Below, piece after piece: positions 32,278 to 40,479 of a stretch of 64,000 nt of DNA. A model generated the notes under the pieces. It was not told where the DNA came from. It saw only the letters and a program-made list of their open reading frames with translations, and did no database searches. The DNA is from an uncultured Eubacteriales bacterium (lineage in GTDB: Bacteria; Bacillota; Clostridia; Oscillospirales; CAG-272): positions 1-64,000 of the forward strand of contig CAKSQF010000004.1 in NCBI GenBank assembly GCA_934486825.1. The letters are read 5' to 3'. Position numbers and translations under genes: made by a program. Positions within the stretch are counted from its first letter, which is position 1; every line of letters starts with the position of its first letter.

Positions 32278-34461
32278 TCAGGACTGGGTGATTTTAGCTT
32301 CAGAATTGGTTTCAGTACGTTCTTTCATTCGTTCGATACGATCTGTAACGATCTTCGGAGGATCAACCTTCGGAGCGTTCGGGTGAAGCAACCATGTTGC
32401 CGCCGAGTGCGTATCGCTTATTCTGAACATAGGCGGCTGCTTTTCGAAGTCAATCTTGAGCGCATATTTGTTTCTGTCCGCAAATGCGTCGCCGACAGGC
32501 GGGAATATCATATCCGGAGGAGTTCCGGGTATCGACTCAAGCTTGTCGTTTGTATCAAGATCGGGCATCGACGAAAGCAGAGCCCATGTATACGGATGTG
32601 CCGGAGAGTAGAATATATCGTTTGATGTTCCGTATTCAACGATCTTGCCGGCATACATAACGGCAATCTTATCAGCCATATTCGCAACAACGCCGAGGTC
32701 GTGCGTAATGAATATGATCGACAGGTTGCGCTCCTTCTTGAGCTTGTTTATAAGTTCGAGAATCTGCGCCTGAATGGTAACGTCAAGCGCGGTTGTAGGT
32801 TCGTCGCATATGAGTATATCGGGGTCAGCCGCAAGCGCAATCGCAATGACGATACGCTGTCTCATACCGCCCGAAAATTCAAACGGGTACTGTCTGTATC
32901 TCTTGCGCGGCTCGGGGATGCCGACCTCTTCCATCAGCTTGATCGCCTTATGCTTTGCCATTCTTCTCGTGACATGGTTTACGACACCCGAAGCATTCAT
33001 CTTCAGGTAATCGATAACGGCAATGCCTTCTTCGGGATAGCTACGTGAGTCCTTTGCCGCAATAAGATCAAGATAATGATCGTGAAGATTCGTGATGATC
33101 CTTCTTATATTGGACAGCGCCAGATCAAGATCGACGACAGCGGCGGGAACCGGCTTCCATTCGGGTTCTTTTCCGTTCTTACGGACATACGCGTCGAACT
33201 TGGCTTTATCTTTAGCGTATGCCTTTTCGGCAGACCCGTTTTTCTTTTTGCCCTTGAAATATGTGTCTATTGCCGCAAAAAGACTTGATCTGAAGGTTGT
33301 TGCCGCGCTGTCCTTGACAAATTCCATGGGATCGATCGCGTGCTCGACGCTCTTCACCAAGCTGTTGGCGATAGCCGTCATGGCTTTTTCGCCGGTTGCT
33401 TCGGTTATACCTCCGACAGCTTCATTGAGTGCGGCTACCGCTTCTGCCTTTGCGGCATAGCTTATCGATGCGGAATGTTCGAGCGCTTTTTCGACATAAC
33501 CGATAAACTCAAGCATGAAGTTATCGTCAAGATAGCTGCGAAGATATTTATTGAGCTCGCCTATGGGCATATCCGGCAACGGCTTTCCCGAAAACGTCAT
33601 ATAGTAGCCCATAGAGAAGAAATTGGGCTGTTCTTTTTCAAGTGCCTTTGCTATGATCGATCTGACCTCGGTAAAAAGGACAGACAGTGTCTCATACGCC
33701 CCATTTCTGACCGCCTTTGCCTTGCCTGCGAGTATTGTATTTACATCATCGGTAAGCTTCTTGGCGTCATCGCCGTTTACGAGATAGGGGTGAACCGCTT
33801 TGAGTGCCCGTCTCGCACTTTCGGAAATAACACGGTTTGCGTCCTTGACTGCATTCTTTTCCATATGGAAAACGAGATTTTCAACCTCATCGACAGTTTC
33901 CTTCGCCGATTCAAGTGCTTCGTTGTACTTCTTTTCAAGCGCGATATGCTTGAATTCGAATTTGTCGAAATTTGCGCACATTGTTGCGATCTTTGCGGCT
34001 TTTGCGGGATCGTTTGCCGCATTTGCGGCAATCATCTCGTTCCTGAGCTTTTTAAGATAGCCGTTGAAGGCATTTCTGCTCGCGCGCTGACGAGCCTTAC
34101 CCTTGAGGAGCATTGCCTCGGTAAGCTGTTTACCGATACGCATGATCGGGTTCAGACTGGAAAGCGGATCCTGGAAGATCATCGCAATCTTATCACCGCG
34201 GATTTTATAGAATTCATCCTCGGGAATCTTCAAAAGATCCATGCCGTCATAAAGTATTTCTCCGCCCTCAACTATTGAGTTTCCGGCAAGAATTCCGAGT
34301 ATTGCCTTTGATGTTACCGATTTACCGGATCCCGATTCGCCGACTATCGCAAGTGTCTCGCCTTCCTCAAGATCAAAGCTGATATCTCTGACAGCCTTAA
34401 GTCTGCCGGAGACAGTGCGGAAGGATATTCTTAAGTTTTTTACCTGAAGTTTTGCTGACAT
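32278..34461 (-). CDS. oppD: Oligopeptide-type ABC transporter ATP-binding protein (OppD-like) with a large insertion
   Basis: A 727-residue protein, about twice the normal OppD length (330-350). The ATPase core is intact: Walker A GESGSGKSVTSKA (41-53), Q-loop MIFQDPLSSLNP (near 97), signature EFSGGMRQRIVIAIAL (Ser530), Walker B ILICDEPTTALDVTIQ, switch FITHDLGVVANMAD, and the C-terminal AHPYTWALLSSMPDL with an OppD-type tail. Between about 125 and 490 an extra, mostly helical, charged region of about 360 residues is inserted in the helical subdomain, before KLMEEVGIPEPRKRYRQYP. The frame is continuous and composition is like the rest. ATP hydrolysis for peptide import is expected; the insert's role is unknown. 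Confidence 0.9.
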   Translation of the reverse strand: MSAKLQVKNLRISFRTVSGRLKAVRDISFDLEEGETLAIVGESGSGKSVTSKAILGILAGNSIVEGGEILYDGMDLLKIPEDEFYKIRGDKIAMIFQDPLSSLNPIMRIGKQLTEAMLLKGKARQRASRNAFNGYLKKLRNEMIAANAANDPAKAAKIATMCANFDKFEFKHIALEKKYNEALESAKETVDEVENLVFHMEKNAVKDANRVISESARRALKAVHPYLVNGDDAKKLTDDVNTILAGKAKAVRNGAYETLSVLFTEVRSIIAKALEKEQPNFFSMGYYMTFSGKPLPDMPIGELNKYLRSYLDDNFMLEFIGYVEKALEHSASISYAAKAEAVAALNEAVGGITEATGEKAMTAIANSLVKSVEHAIDPMEFVKDSAATTFRSSLFAAIDTYFKGKKKNGSAEKAYAKDKAKFDAYVRKNGKEPEWKPVPAAVVDLDLALSNIRRIITNLHDHYLDLIAAKDSRSYPEEGIAVIDYLKMNASGVVNHVTRRMAKHKAIKLMEEVGIPEPRKRYRQYPFEFSGGMRQRIVIAIALAADPDILICDEPTTALDVTIQAQILELINKLKKERNLSIIFITHDLGVVANMADKIAVMYAGKIVEYGTSNDIFYSPAHPYTWALLSSMPDLDTNDKLESIPGTPPDMIFPPVGDAFADRNKYALKIDFEKQPPMFRISDTHSAATWLLHPNAPKVDPPKIVTDRIERMKERTETNSEAKITQS

Positions 34462-34464
34462 ATC

Positions 34465-36033
34465 TTATTCCTCCACTCCGCGAAGCGACGGGTTGAACGC
34501 GTCGCGCAATCCGTTTCCGAAAAGGTTAAAGCTTATCATAAGAAGCGCTATGAAGAGCGCCGGGAAGAAAACAACATGCGGATCGGTCGTCATACACGAC
34601 TGACCGGTCGAAAGCATCGAGCCGACCGACGACCTTGTCGCACTGTTGAGATTGACAATACCCAGGTAGGAGAGCGAGGTCTCCGAGAAGATGACTCCGG
34701 GGATAACAAGAACCGATCCGGTAATTATCGTTCCGAGGCTGTTCGGGAAAATGTGCTTGAACATTATGCGGAAATCCTTTGCTCCGAGTGTACGTGCCGC
34801 AAGGACATATTCCTGATTCTTGAAACGGTAGAACTGCATTCTCACGCGGTACGCCATTCCGATCCATCCGGTCAGAATAAACGCGAAGAAGAGCGAAGGC
34901 ACCGTACCGACCTTGCTTGCCAGATGCAGGTTGAACAGAACGGTCACGACCATGAAAGGCACACCCGACAGAATTTCGGCTATACGGTCGAGGATAATAT
35001 CAACACTTCCGCCGTAATAACCCATTGCCGCGCCGTAAAATGCGCCGATTGCCAGGTTGATTGCCGATACGACTATCGCAAGAACGAACGAGAATCTTGC
35101 GCCGCTCGCAAGACGCGAGAAAATATCATAGCCCTTTTCGTCGGTTCCGAAAACAAAACTCGGTTCAAATCCGTATTTGTACTGGAAATACTTATACGAA
35201 TCTACTCTGACGACATAGTTGAACTGACCTTCCTTACCGGTACGCTGCGCATATCTGTATGCACCCTCGACATTGCCGTCGTTGTACGGGTCGGAGGCAA
35301 GTCTCATCTTACTCGTATAGTCATCGGTACCCTCAACATAATAGCTCGGTACCAGATTGCCGTCCTTGTCCTTCTGAGCGTTCATCTTACGGTCAATCTT
35401 ATACCATATATTCGGCATCTGCGTCGCAACGACACCCTCGTTATACTTGACGCGGGGCAGAATAACCTGAACGTTATTTTCATCCTGCCACTCCTGAAGC
35501 GCTTTGTATTCGGCTGACGTCAGTGTGGCTGTCATTGTTTTGATTGAGGTATAGGTATCGATACGGACAGTATAGTATGTCGAAACTTTGCCGAAATCGT
35601 CGGTAACAGTCTCGGAGGAGATGACATCGGTAATTATCGTGAGTCCTCTCTCCTGCTCCATTCCGCGGTATTCGTCATACTTTTTCTGCGATACCTTTTT
35701 CTCCACCTTTGTTCCGTCCCAGATGCCTGTTCCGGAGAGGAAAGAAAGACGGGGTCTCAGCTTCTGATAGTTGATGACAGACGTATCGGTGGTATATGCC
35801 TTGGTATAGTTTTTGTTGCAGCAGAAGGGTCCGACTATCGCATAAACAAGAAGGATACCTATGATTATCGCCGCAACGACAGATGCCTTGTTGCGCGCAA
35901 AACGCATAAACGCATCCTTGAAATACCCGATCGGTTTTGTTTCAAAGCGCTGATCGTGAAGCACGCGGTCACTGCCGACGAGAGCAAATTCCTCTTTGGG
36001 AATATCATTATATTTTTCAAACTGATTATCCAT
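34465..36033 (-). CDS. oppC: Oligopeptide-type ABC permease (OppC-like) with enlarged extracellular loop
   Basis: A 522-residue permease, versus about 300 in typical OppC. After a 50-residue cytoplasmic tail, helix 1 (ASVVAAIIIGILLVYAIVGP) is followed by about 230 extra residues (NKNYTKAYTTDTS to YKYFQYKYGFEPSF) before FGTDEKGYDIFSRLASGARFS, where the standard core starts. The coupling EAA loop is normal (EYVLAARTLGAKDFRIMFKH, FPNSLGTIITGS). The large loop would lie outside and could contact the oversized binding protein. The ATG at 36031-36033 starts one base after the oppB stop. Confidence 0.92.
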   Translation of the reverse strand: MDNQFEKYNDIPKEEFALVGSDRVLHDQRFETKPIGYFKDAFMRFARNKASVVAAIIIGILLVYAIVGPFCCNKNYTKAYTTDTSVINYQKLRPRLSFLSGTGIWDGTKVEKKVSQKKYDEYRGMEQERGLTIITDVISSETVTDDFGKVSTYYTVRIDTYTSIKTMTATLTSAEYKALQEWQDENNVQVILPRVKYNEGVVATQMPNIWYKIDRKMNAQKDKDGNLVPSYYVEGTDDYTSKMRLASDPYNDGNVEGAYRYAQRTGKEGQFNYVVRVDSYKYFQYKYGFEPSFVFGTDEKGYDIFSRLASGARFSFVLAIVVSAINLAIGAFYGAAMGYYGGSVDIILDRIAEILSGVPFMVVTVLFNLHLASKVGTVPSLFFAFILTGWIGMAYRVRMQFYRFKNQEYVLAARTLGAKDFRIMFKHIFPNSLGTIITGSVLVIPGVIFSETSLSYLGIVNLNSATRSSVGSMLSTGQSCMTTDPHVVFFPALFIALLMISFNLFGNGLRDAFNPSLRGVEE

Positions 36034-36034
36034 C

Positions 36035-36997
36035 TTACTTCGCCCCCATTCTGATACGAGGATCAATGATGCCGTAGCTGAGGTCTATGACTATACTTGC
36101 CGCAAGGCTTAAGAAGGTATAGAAAACAGTAAGCAGCATAAAGAAATTGTAATCGGGTGCCGGCGTCGCCTGTACCGAGTTTACATAAAGTTCTCCGACA
36201 CCGGGAATACTGAAGAGACGTTCGATTATCAGCGAACCGCTCATAATCGAAAGAAATTCACCGAGAATCATCGGGAATATCGGCACCATTGCGTTGCGCA
36301 TTGCGTGGCGGATGGTAGCCTGCGCCCTTGTAAGACCCTTTGTACGCGCCAGAAGCATAAAATCACTCGTGAGTACCTCGGTAAGCTCGGCTCTGGTATA
36401 ACGGGCAAAACTTGCTATTGTACCGAACGACATCGATATAATCGCCGGAATTATCGAAACTATAAATGCCCAGCTCCATGCCCCGTTTGACGTATCCGCA
36501 ACAGCACTCGCTATACCGAGCCTGAAATAAAGAAGATACTGTACAATCAGCGCATATATAAAGGACGGTACCGAGACAAAGAACATTACTCCCGTTGAAA
36601 TAATGTGGTCCTGCCATTTGTTCTTCTTGAGCGCGGCAAAAATGCCGAGTCCGAGTCCGAGCGGAACCGAAACAATCATTGTCACGATGTTCAGAACGAC
36701 AGTATAAGGAAGACGGTTTTTGAATATATTCCATACCTCGTTTCCGCACATATATGTTTCGCCAACGCCGAAATCGCCCTGAAAGGCGTGCTTAACAAAA
36801 AGCCAAAACTGCACCGGTATGGGCTTATTGTAGCCGAGCATCTCACGACGCTGCATGACAAGTTCCATATCCTTACCGAACTGCTCTGCGGGAAGATTCG
36901 GAAGAAGCTTTACAAGAACAAAGCAAATCATTACTATAATTGAAAACGTAAAAAGCATCAAGAGAATACGTTTTGTTACATATTTTAAATAGTACAC
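36035..36997 (-). CDS. oppB: Oligopeptide-type ABC permease (OppB-like), GTG start
   Basis: A 320-residue permease of normal length with six helices. Signs: N-terminal MYYLKYVTKRILLMLFTFSI, a short periplasmic segment with LPAEQFGKDMEL, and the EAA coupling region ARTKGLTRAQATIRHAMRNA. The C-terminus is DLSYGIIDPRIRMGAK. The start is GTG (36995-36997), eight bases after AAGGAG. Two hairpins lie between oppA and this gene. It pairs with OppC to form the pore. Confidence 0.93.
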   Translation of the reverse strand: MYYLKYVTKRILLMLFTFSIIVMICFVLVKLLPNLPAEQFGKDMELVMQRREMLGYNKPIPVQFWLFVKHAFQGDFGVGETYMCGNEVWNIFKNRLPYTVVLNIVTMIVSVPLGLGLGIFAALKKNKWQDHIISTGVMFFVSVPSFIYALIVQYLLYFRLGIASAVADTSNGAWSWAFIVSIIPAIISMSFGTIASFARYTRAELTEVLTSDFMLLARTKGLTRAQATIRHAMRNAMVPIFPMILGEFLSIMSGSLIIERLFSIPGVGELYVNSVQATPAPDYNFFMLLTVFYTFLSLAASIVIDLSYGIIDPRIRMGAK

Positions 36998-37015
36998 GTT
37001 TTTTCTCCTTCATCT

Positions 37016-37065
37016 GATGCTCATTTTTCAACATAGCAGTTTATTTATGCTGAAAAATGAGCATC
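37016..37065 (-). other. Long hairpin directly upstream of oppB
   Basis: 37016-37035 pairs with 37046-37065, 19 of 20 bases, around a 10-base loop, ending about 10 bases before the oppB ribosome site. It lacks a T run, so it is more likely a processing or stabilising structure than a terminator. Confidence 0.6.
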
Positions 37066-37133
37066 CGGGTTATTTTTGTACATAATATATTTTGTGGATT
37101 ATCAGACACATGTTGACAAAAAAGCTGTATATC

Positions 37134-37172
37134 GCAAACAAGTAGCAGAACAAAGTCCTGCTACTTGTTTGC
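37134..37172 (-). other. Hairpin in the oppA-oppB intergenic region
   Basis: GCAAACAAGTAGCAG pairs perfectly with CTGCTACTTGTTTGC (15 bases, 9-base loop). It lies 45 bases past the oppA stop, with a T run only about 12 bases further. It probably protects oppA RNA or terminates part of the transcripts. Confidence 0.6.
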
Positions 37173-37217
37173 TTTATTTACCGAATTTAGGCTACTGCAA
37201 CCGCAGTAATCATCAAA

Positions 37218-39857
37218 TTACTTGTAGTTGAGCTTCTTGTCAGCCTGTTTATCAACGTATGCCTTGAACTCAGCATCATCCATTGAGTATGTGTACCATT
37301 CGATACCGCCACGACCCATACCGACAATGTATTCCTCGGTCTTATAGTTGACTCTCATGCATCTCAGCGATGCGGTAGCGTCTGTCATAAGCGGGAAGAT
37401 GTTGGAGAGAGTCATTATCTTCGTCTCTGCGGCTGCAAGGATCGTAATCCTTCTTGCGGAAGGATCGGAGGCACCTGCGGAAAGCTCAACCGTATCACCG
37501 GTGGTCTTACCGTCTGCGCCGACAACCTTAGCGGTGATCTTCTCACCCATAAGTGCCTCACTTACCCAATCGTAAAGGCTTGCACGGAGAGTCTTGCCCT
37601 TGATGTCAACGCCGTCGCTGTTGAGAGCGTCGTCGTCTGCAAAGGTAATATCAAGCTCAACGGCAGTCTTGTCGGTGAACTTATCGTACTCGAGCGATCC
37701 GGTGAAGCATTCAATCATGGAGTAAGGATTGAACATCGATCCGCCGTAGCCGACACCAAAGAGAATGTCGACCTTACCGGTTCTCAAAGCCTCGCCGAAT
37801 GCTGTTGATCCAAGTTCTGCACTGAGTACAAACGAAATGTGTCCTTCAAAGGGTGTACCCTCAACCGCCTTTGTCCAGCAGGTCTTGAAGAACTCATAAC
37901 CGTTTACATAGAAGTTGGCACCGGTAGGCTTACCGATCGTGATCTGAACTTCCCATTTGCCGCTGTCGATTACTTCCTTGGAGAGGTAACCGTCTGCAAC
38001 AGCCTTGTTGTATGCGTTTGTGAAGAGCACCTTTGCGCCCTCGGGATCGTAACCTGTGATAGAGTCGATAGCCTCGTCACGTGTTGCGTAGGTCTTGCCT
38101 TCGCCCCACTGATCTGCAAGTCCCCAGAAGTTAAGGATTGCGTCCTTAGCCTGGTCAAGCGAACGGTAGGTACGACCGGAATCGGGGTCTGCAACGATCA
38201 TCGAAGAAAGAAGAGCCTTTGCGACACCGGATGTAGGAGAAAGCTGCAGGTTGAAGTCTGCACGGTTGAGTGAGTAGGAAAGAGCCTTACGGAAGTCTTC
38301 GATCGCAAGAACAGTCTTGTTAACAGTGTTGCCTGCGGTTACGGGAGTTGCAGCTTCCTGAACCTTCTTAAGGTTCTCGAACTGCGGGTTCATTGCAAGA
38401 TACCATGTGGACTCGGAATCATTGTAGTAGGTGTAATCACTAGACTGATATGTTTCCATATCTTCCTTCTGCAGACCGTAAGAGTCAAGTTCACCCTTAA
38501 GGAACATCATCAGACGTGTCGAGTTTTCCTGAACCTTCTGATAGCTTACCTTATCTGTCTGATATGTACCCTTAACGTATTCACCGTCCTGATAGCCACG
38601 CCATGTGAGGTTTCTCTCAAGAAGAATCTGAGAACCTTCAACATATTTTGTGAGCTTGTAAGGACCGAAGCCTACGAAGGTATCAACCGATGTGCCGTAG
38701 CTGTTGCTGTAAACGCCGTCCTTGATGGAGATGCACTTCTCATAAAGAGGAGCGTATACGAGGAAGAAGTTTGTGCAGAGCTCGTAACGGAGATAGAAGT
38801 TATCTTTCATTGCGTTCTTGAGAACTACAACGAGGTTGTTGCCGTCTGCAAAGAATCCGACATCTTCAAACTTATACTCGGGCATATCTGCTCCGAAGAA
38901 AGCCATTTCCTCAAATTCTTTGTATGCGTAATCGCCTGCGTCTGCAGCATAAGCCTCAACGTTTGCATAACCGTGAAGAGCTGCGACACAATCCTGAACA
39001 TTCTTAAGAAGAGCTGCGGTAAGCTTTACCCAGCCGTTATCGTCGGCTGCGGCTGCAAGTGCGTCGTATGCAGCTTTGACACTGTCAAGCATGCCTGCAC
39101 CCGCATATGCCTTAAGACCGTTCGAACCCCAGTTACCGCCGGAAGTGATATCGATAATGATATCTCCTCTGCCATCAACATAAAGGATTCCGTCCGCAGA
39201 AACCTTGAAGTCCTTGGGATCGATGTATTCATCGTCGCCCATGTTTGCCGAAACAAACTCAAAGAGAGAGTACTTGCCCTGCTTTACATAGTTCTCGGCA
39301 CCGTAGATCTTAAGGTCGCCCGACTTATATGTGTTGTCTGCACGGAAGTTGTTCGCACGGGGATCGAGAAGGAGCTTCATCGAATCCACGAACGACTGAG
39401 CTGTGATCGGCTCGCCGTTATCGAACTTGAGGTTGGACTTGAGCGGGATCTTGTAGACCTTGTTCTCGTCACCCTCAACTACACCGAACCTGCCGATATA
39501 GTCCTTGGTTACATCGGTCGGGAAATCGCTCGCCATCATAGGAACGATCTTGTAACCGGTGAAATCATCGTTGTACTCAAAGCCGTACAGTGCGTCCGAC
39601 GCATAGTCAAGAACGTATGTACTGGAGTTTGACTGATAGTTGTGAACATTCCACATCGTAGGAAGGTCTGACGGACCCATACGATATGTATATTCCTTAC
39701 CGTCTTCCCACGGCAGTTTGGTCTGTTCGGGACCCGCTGTGGTGCCGGCTGCTGCTGTGGTACCCGTCGGGTTATTCCTCTTACATGCTGCTACCAGAGG
39801 AAGCATCATGGCAAGAGCCATAACGACAACAAGCACCTTAACAAATGTGCTTTTCAT
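37218..39857 (-). CDS. oppA: Oligopeptide-type ABC substrate-binding lipoprotein (OppA-like), oversized
   Basis: An 879-residue lipoprotein of solute-binding family 5, well above the usual 520-620. The signal peptide ends in a lipobox (PLVAAC, Cys25). A Thr/Ala linker follows. Family motifs are NVHNYQSNSSTYVLDYASDA, LKSNLKFDNGEPITAQSFVD, VGFGPYKLTKYVEGSQILLE and IEDFRKALSYSLNRADFNL. Between about 180 and 380 there is extra sequence (VKAAYDALAAAADDNGWVKL). Start ATG behind GGAGGTCATTTT; an upstream start is in the leader. First gene of the opp operon. Substrate is probably peptides, by family only. Confidence 0.93.
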   Translation of the reverse strand: MKSTFVKVLVVVMALAMMLPLVAACKRNNPTGTTAAAGTTAGPEQTKLPWEDGKEYTYRMGPSDLPTMWNVHNYQSNSSTYVLDYASDALYGFEYNDDFTGYKIVPMMASDFPTDVTKDYIGRFGVVEGDENKVYKIPLKSNLKFDNGEPITAQSFVDSMKLLLDPRANNFRADNTYKSGDLKIYGAENYVKQGKYSLFEFVSANMGDDEYIDPKDFKVSADGILYVDGRGDIIIDITSGGNWGSNGLKAYAGAGMLDSVKAAYDALAAAADDNGWVKLTAALLKNVQDCVAALHGYANVEAYAADAGDYAYKEFEEMAFFGADMPEYKFEDVGFFADGNNLVVVLKNAMKDNFYLRYELCTNFFLVYAPLYEKCISIKDGVYSNSYGTSVDTFVGFGPYKLTKYVEGSQILLERNLTWRGYQDGEYVKGTYQTDKVSYQKVQENSTRLMMFLKGELDSYGLQKEDMETYQSSDYTYYNDSESTWYLAMNPQFENLKKVQEAATPVTAGNTVNKTVLAIEDFRKALSYSLNRADFNLQLSPTSGVAKALLSSMIVADPDSGRTYRSLDQAKDAILNFWGLADQWGEGKTYATRDEAIDSITGYDPEGAKVLFTNAYNKAVADGYLSKEVIDSGKWEVQITIGKPTGANFYVNGYEFFKTCWTKAVEGTPFEGHISFVLSAELGSTAFGEALRTGKVDILFGVGYGGSMFNPYSMIECFTGSLEYDKFTDKTAVELDITFADDDALNSDGVDIKGKTLRASLYDWVSEALMGEKITAKVVGADGKTTGDTVELSAGASDPSARRITILAAAETKIMTLSNIFPLMTDATASLRCMRVNYKTEEYIVGMGRGGIEWYTYSMDDAEFKAYVDKQADKKLNYK

Positions 39858-39950
39858 AAAATGACCTCCATTTATAATCTTCCGAGCCTGCTTCACGCAT
39901 CTGCGGAGTTCTCACGGAATGTATAAAAAACATCCCGTTCGGTTTGCTAT

Positions 39951-39979
39951 ATGATACACGAATCTTTACGAATTGTCAA
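39951..39979 (-). promoter_or_regulatory. Promoter of the opp operon
   Basis: Minus strand: TTGACA (39974-39979), 17 bases, TATCAT (39951-39956), giving a leader of about 90 bases. Confidence 0.7.
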
Positions 39980-40263
39980 GGGGTTTACGCAAAAAATTCA
40001 ATATTTTTTTTGAAAAATGTCAAAAAACAACAAAGGTTCGGCTTTTCGCCGCTCTTTCTCCGTTTTTCGTTATGCTTTTTCCGGTCTGTCTTCTGATGCA
40101 TAATTATACAAAACATTGTATATTTTATACACAACTTATAAACCCGGCGGTGCGACGGGAACGGTGTGTGTGCATTTTTGTCAAATCGATACATGATATA
40201 TCGGCTTATGCGGGGACATTGCGGGAAAACAGTGCCGACCGAAAAAAGTTTCGGCAAAAGCTC

Positions 40264-40292
40264 TTGACAAAAAGAGCGACTCATGCTATAAT
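40264..40292 (+). promoter_or_regulatory. Consensus promoter of tRNA-Gly
   Basis: TTGACA (40264-40269), 17 bases, TATAAT (40287-40292), 14 bases before the tRNA. Confidence 0.9.
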
Positions 40293-40306
40293 CACCGATG
40301 TGAGAT

Positions 40307-40380
40307 GCAGGCGTAGCTCAATGGCAGAGCGCCCGCTTCCCAAGCCGGATACGCGGGTTCGATTCCCGTCGCCTGCTCCA
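40307..40380 (+). tRNA. tRNA-Gly (anticodon CCC)
   Basis: A 74-base cloverleaf with encoded CCA. The acceptor stem is GCAGGCG with CGCCTGC, discriminator T. The D-arm is GCTCAATGGCAGAGC, and the T-arm is CGGGTTCGATTCCCG. The anticodon loop is TTCCCAA, giving anticodon CCC for GGG codons. The anticodon stem CCCGC/GCCGG has one C-C mismatch at positions 29-41, which is unusual for an otherwise canonical tRNA. Confidence 0.93.
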
Positions 40381-40383
40381 CAG

Positions 40384-40420
40384 ACCGACAGCCGCAATGC
40401 GGCGTCGGTTTTTGTTTTTA
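40384..40420 (+). terminator. Terminator after tRNA-Gly
   Basis: ACCGAC and GCCGC pair with GCGGC and GTCGGT around AAT; TTTTTG follows. Confidence 0.85.
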
Positions 40421-40437
40421 TGCCCACGGACGCAAAG

Positions 40438-40466
40438 CCGCTCCCGCACCGTCGGTGCGGGAGCGG
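40438..40466 (-). terminator. GC-rich hairpin after tex
   Basis: CCGCTCCCGCACC pairs perfectly with GGTGCGGGAGCGG around a 3-base loop, 14 bases beyond the tex stop. The T run on minus is short, so termination strength is uncertain. Confidence 0.6.
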
Positions 40467-40479
40467 TTATCTGTTGTTT

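Larger units (their letters stand above)
39858..40306. other. Intergenic region between opp operon and tRNA-Gly
   Basis: About 450 bases without a credible gene. It holds the opp promoter near 39951-39979 and the tRNA promoter at 40264-40292. The minus-strand open frame between them is A/T-rich, has no ribosome site and matches nothing I know. Confidence 0.6.

Noticed and set aside
39985..40284. A 99-codon minus-strand frame between opp and tRNA-Gly
   Set aside because: No ribosome site, odd composition, and it overlaps the tRNA promoter.
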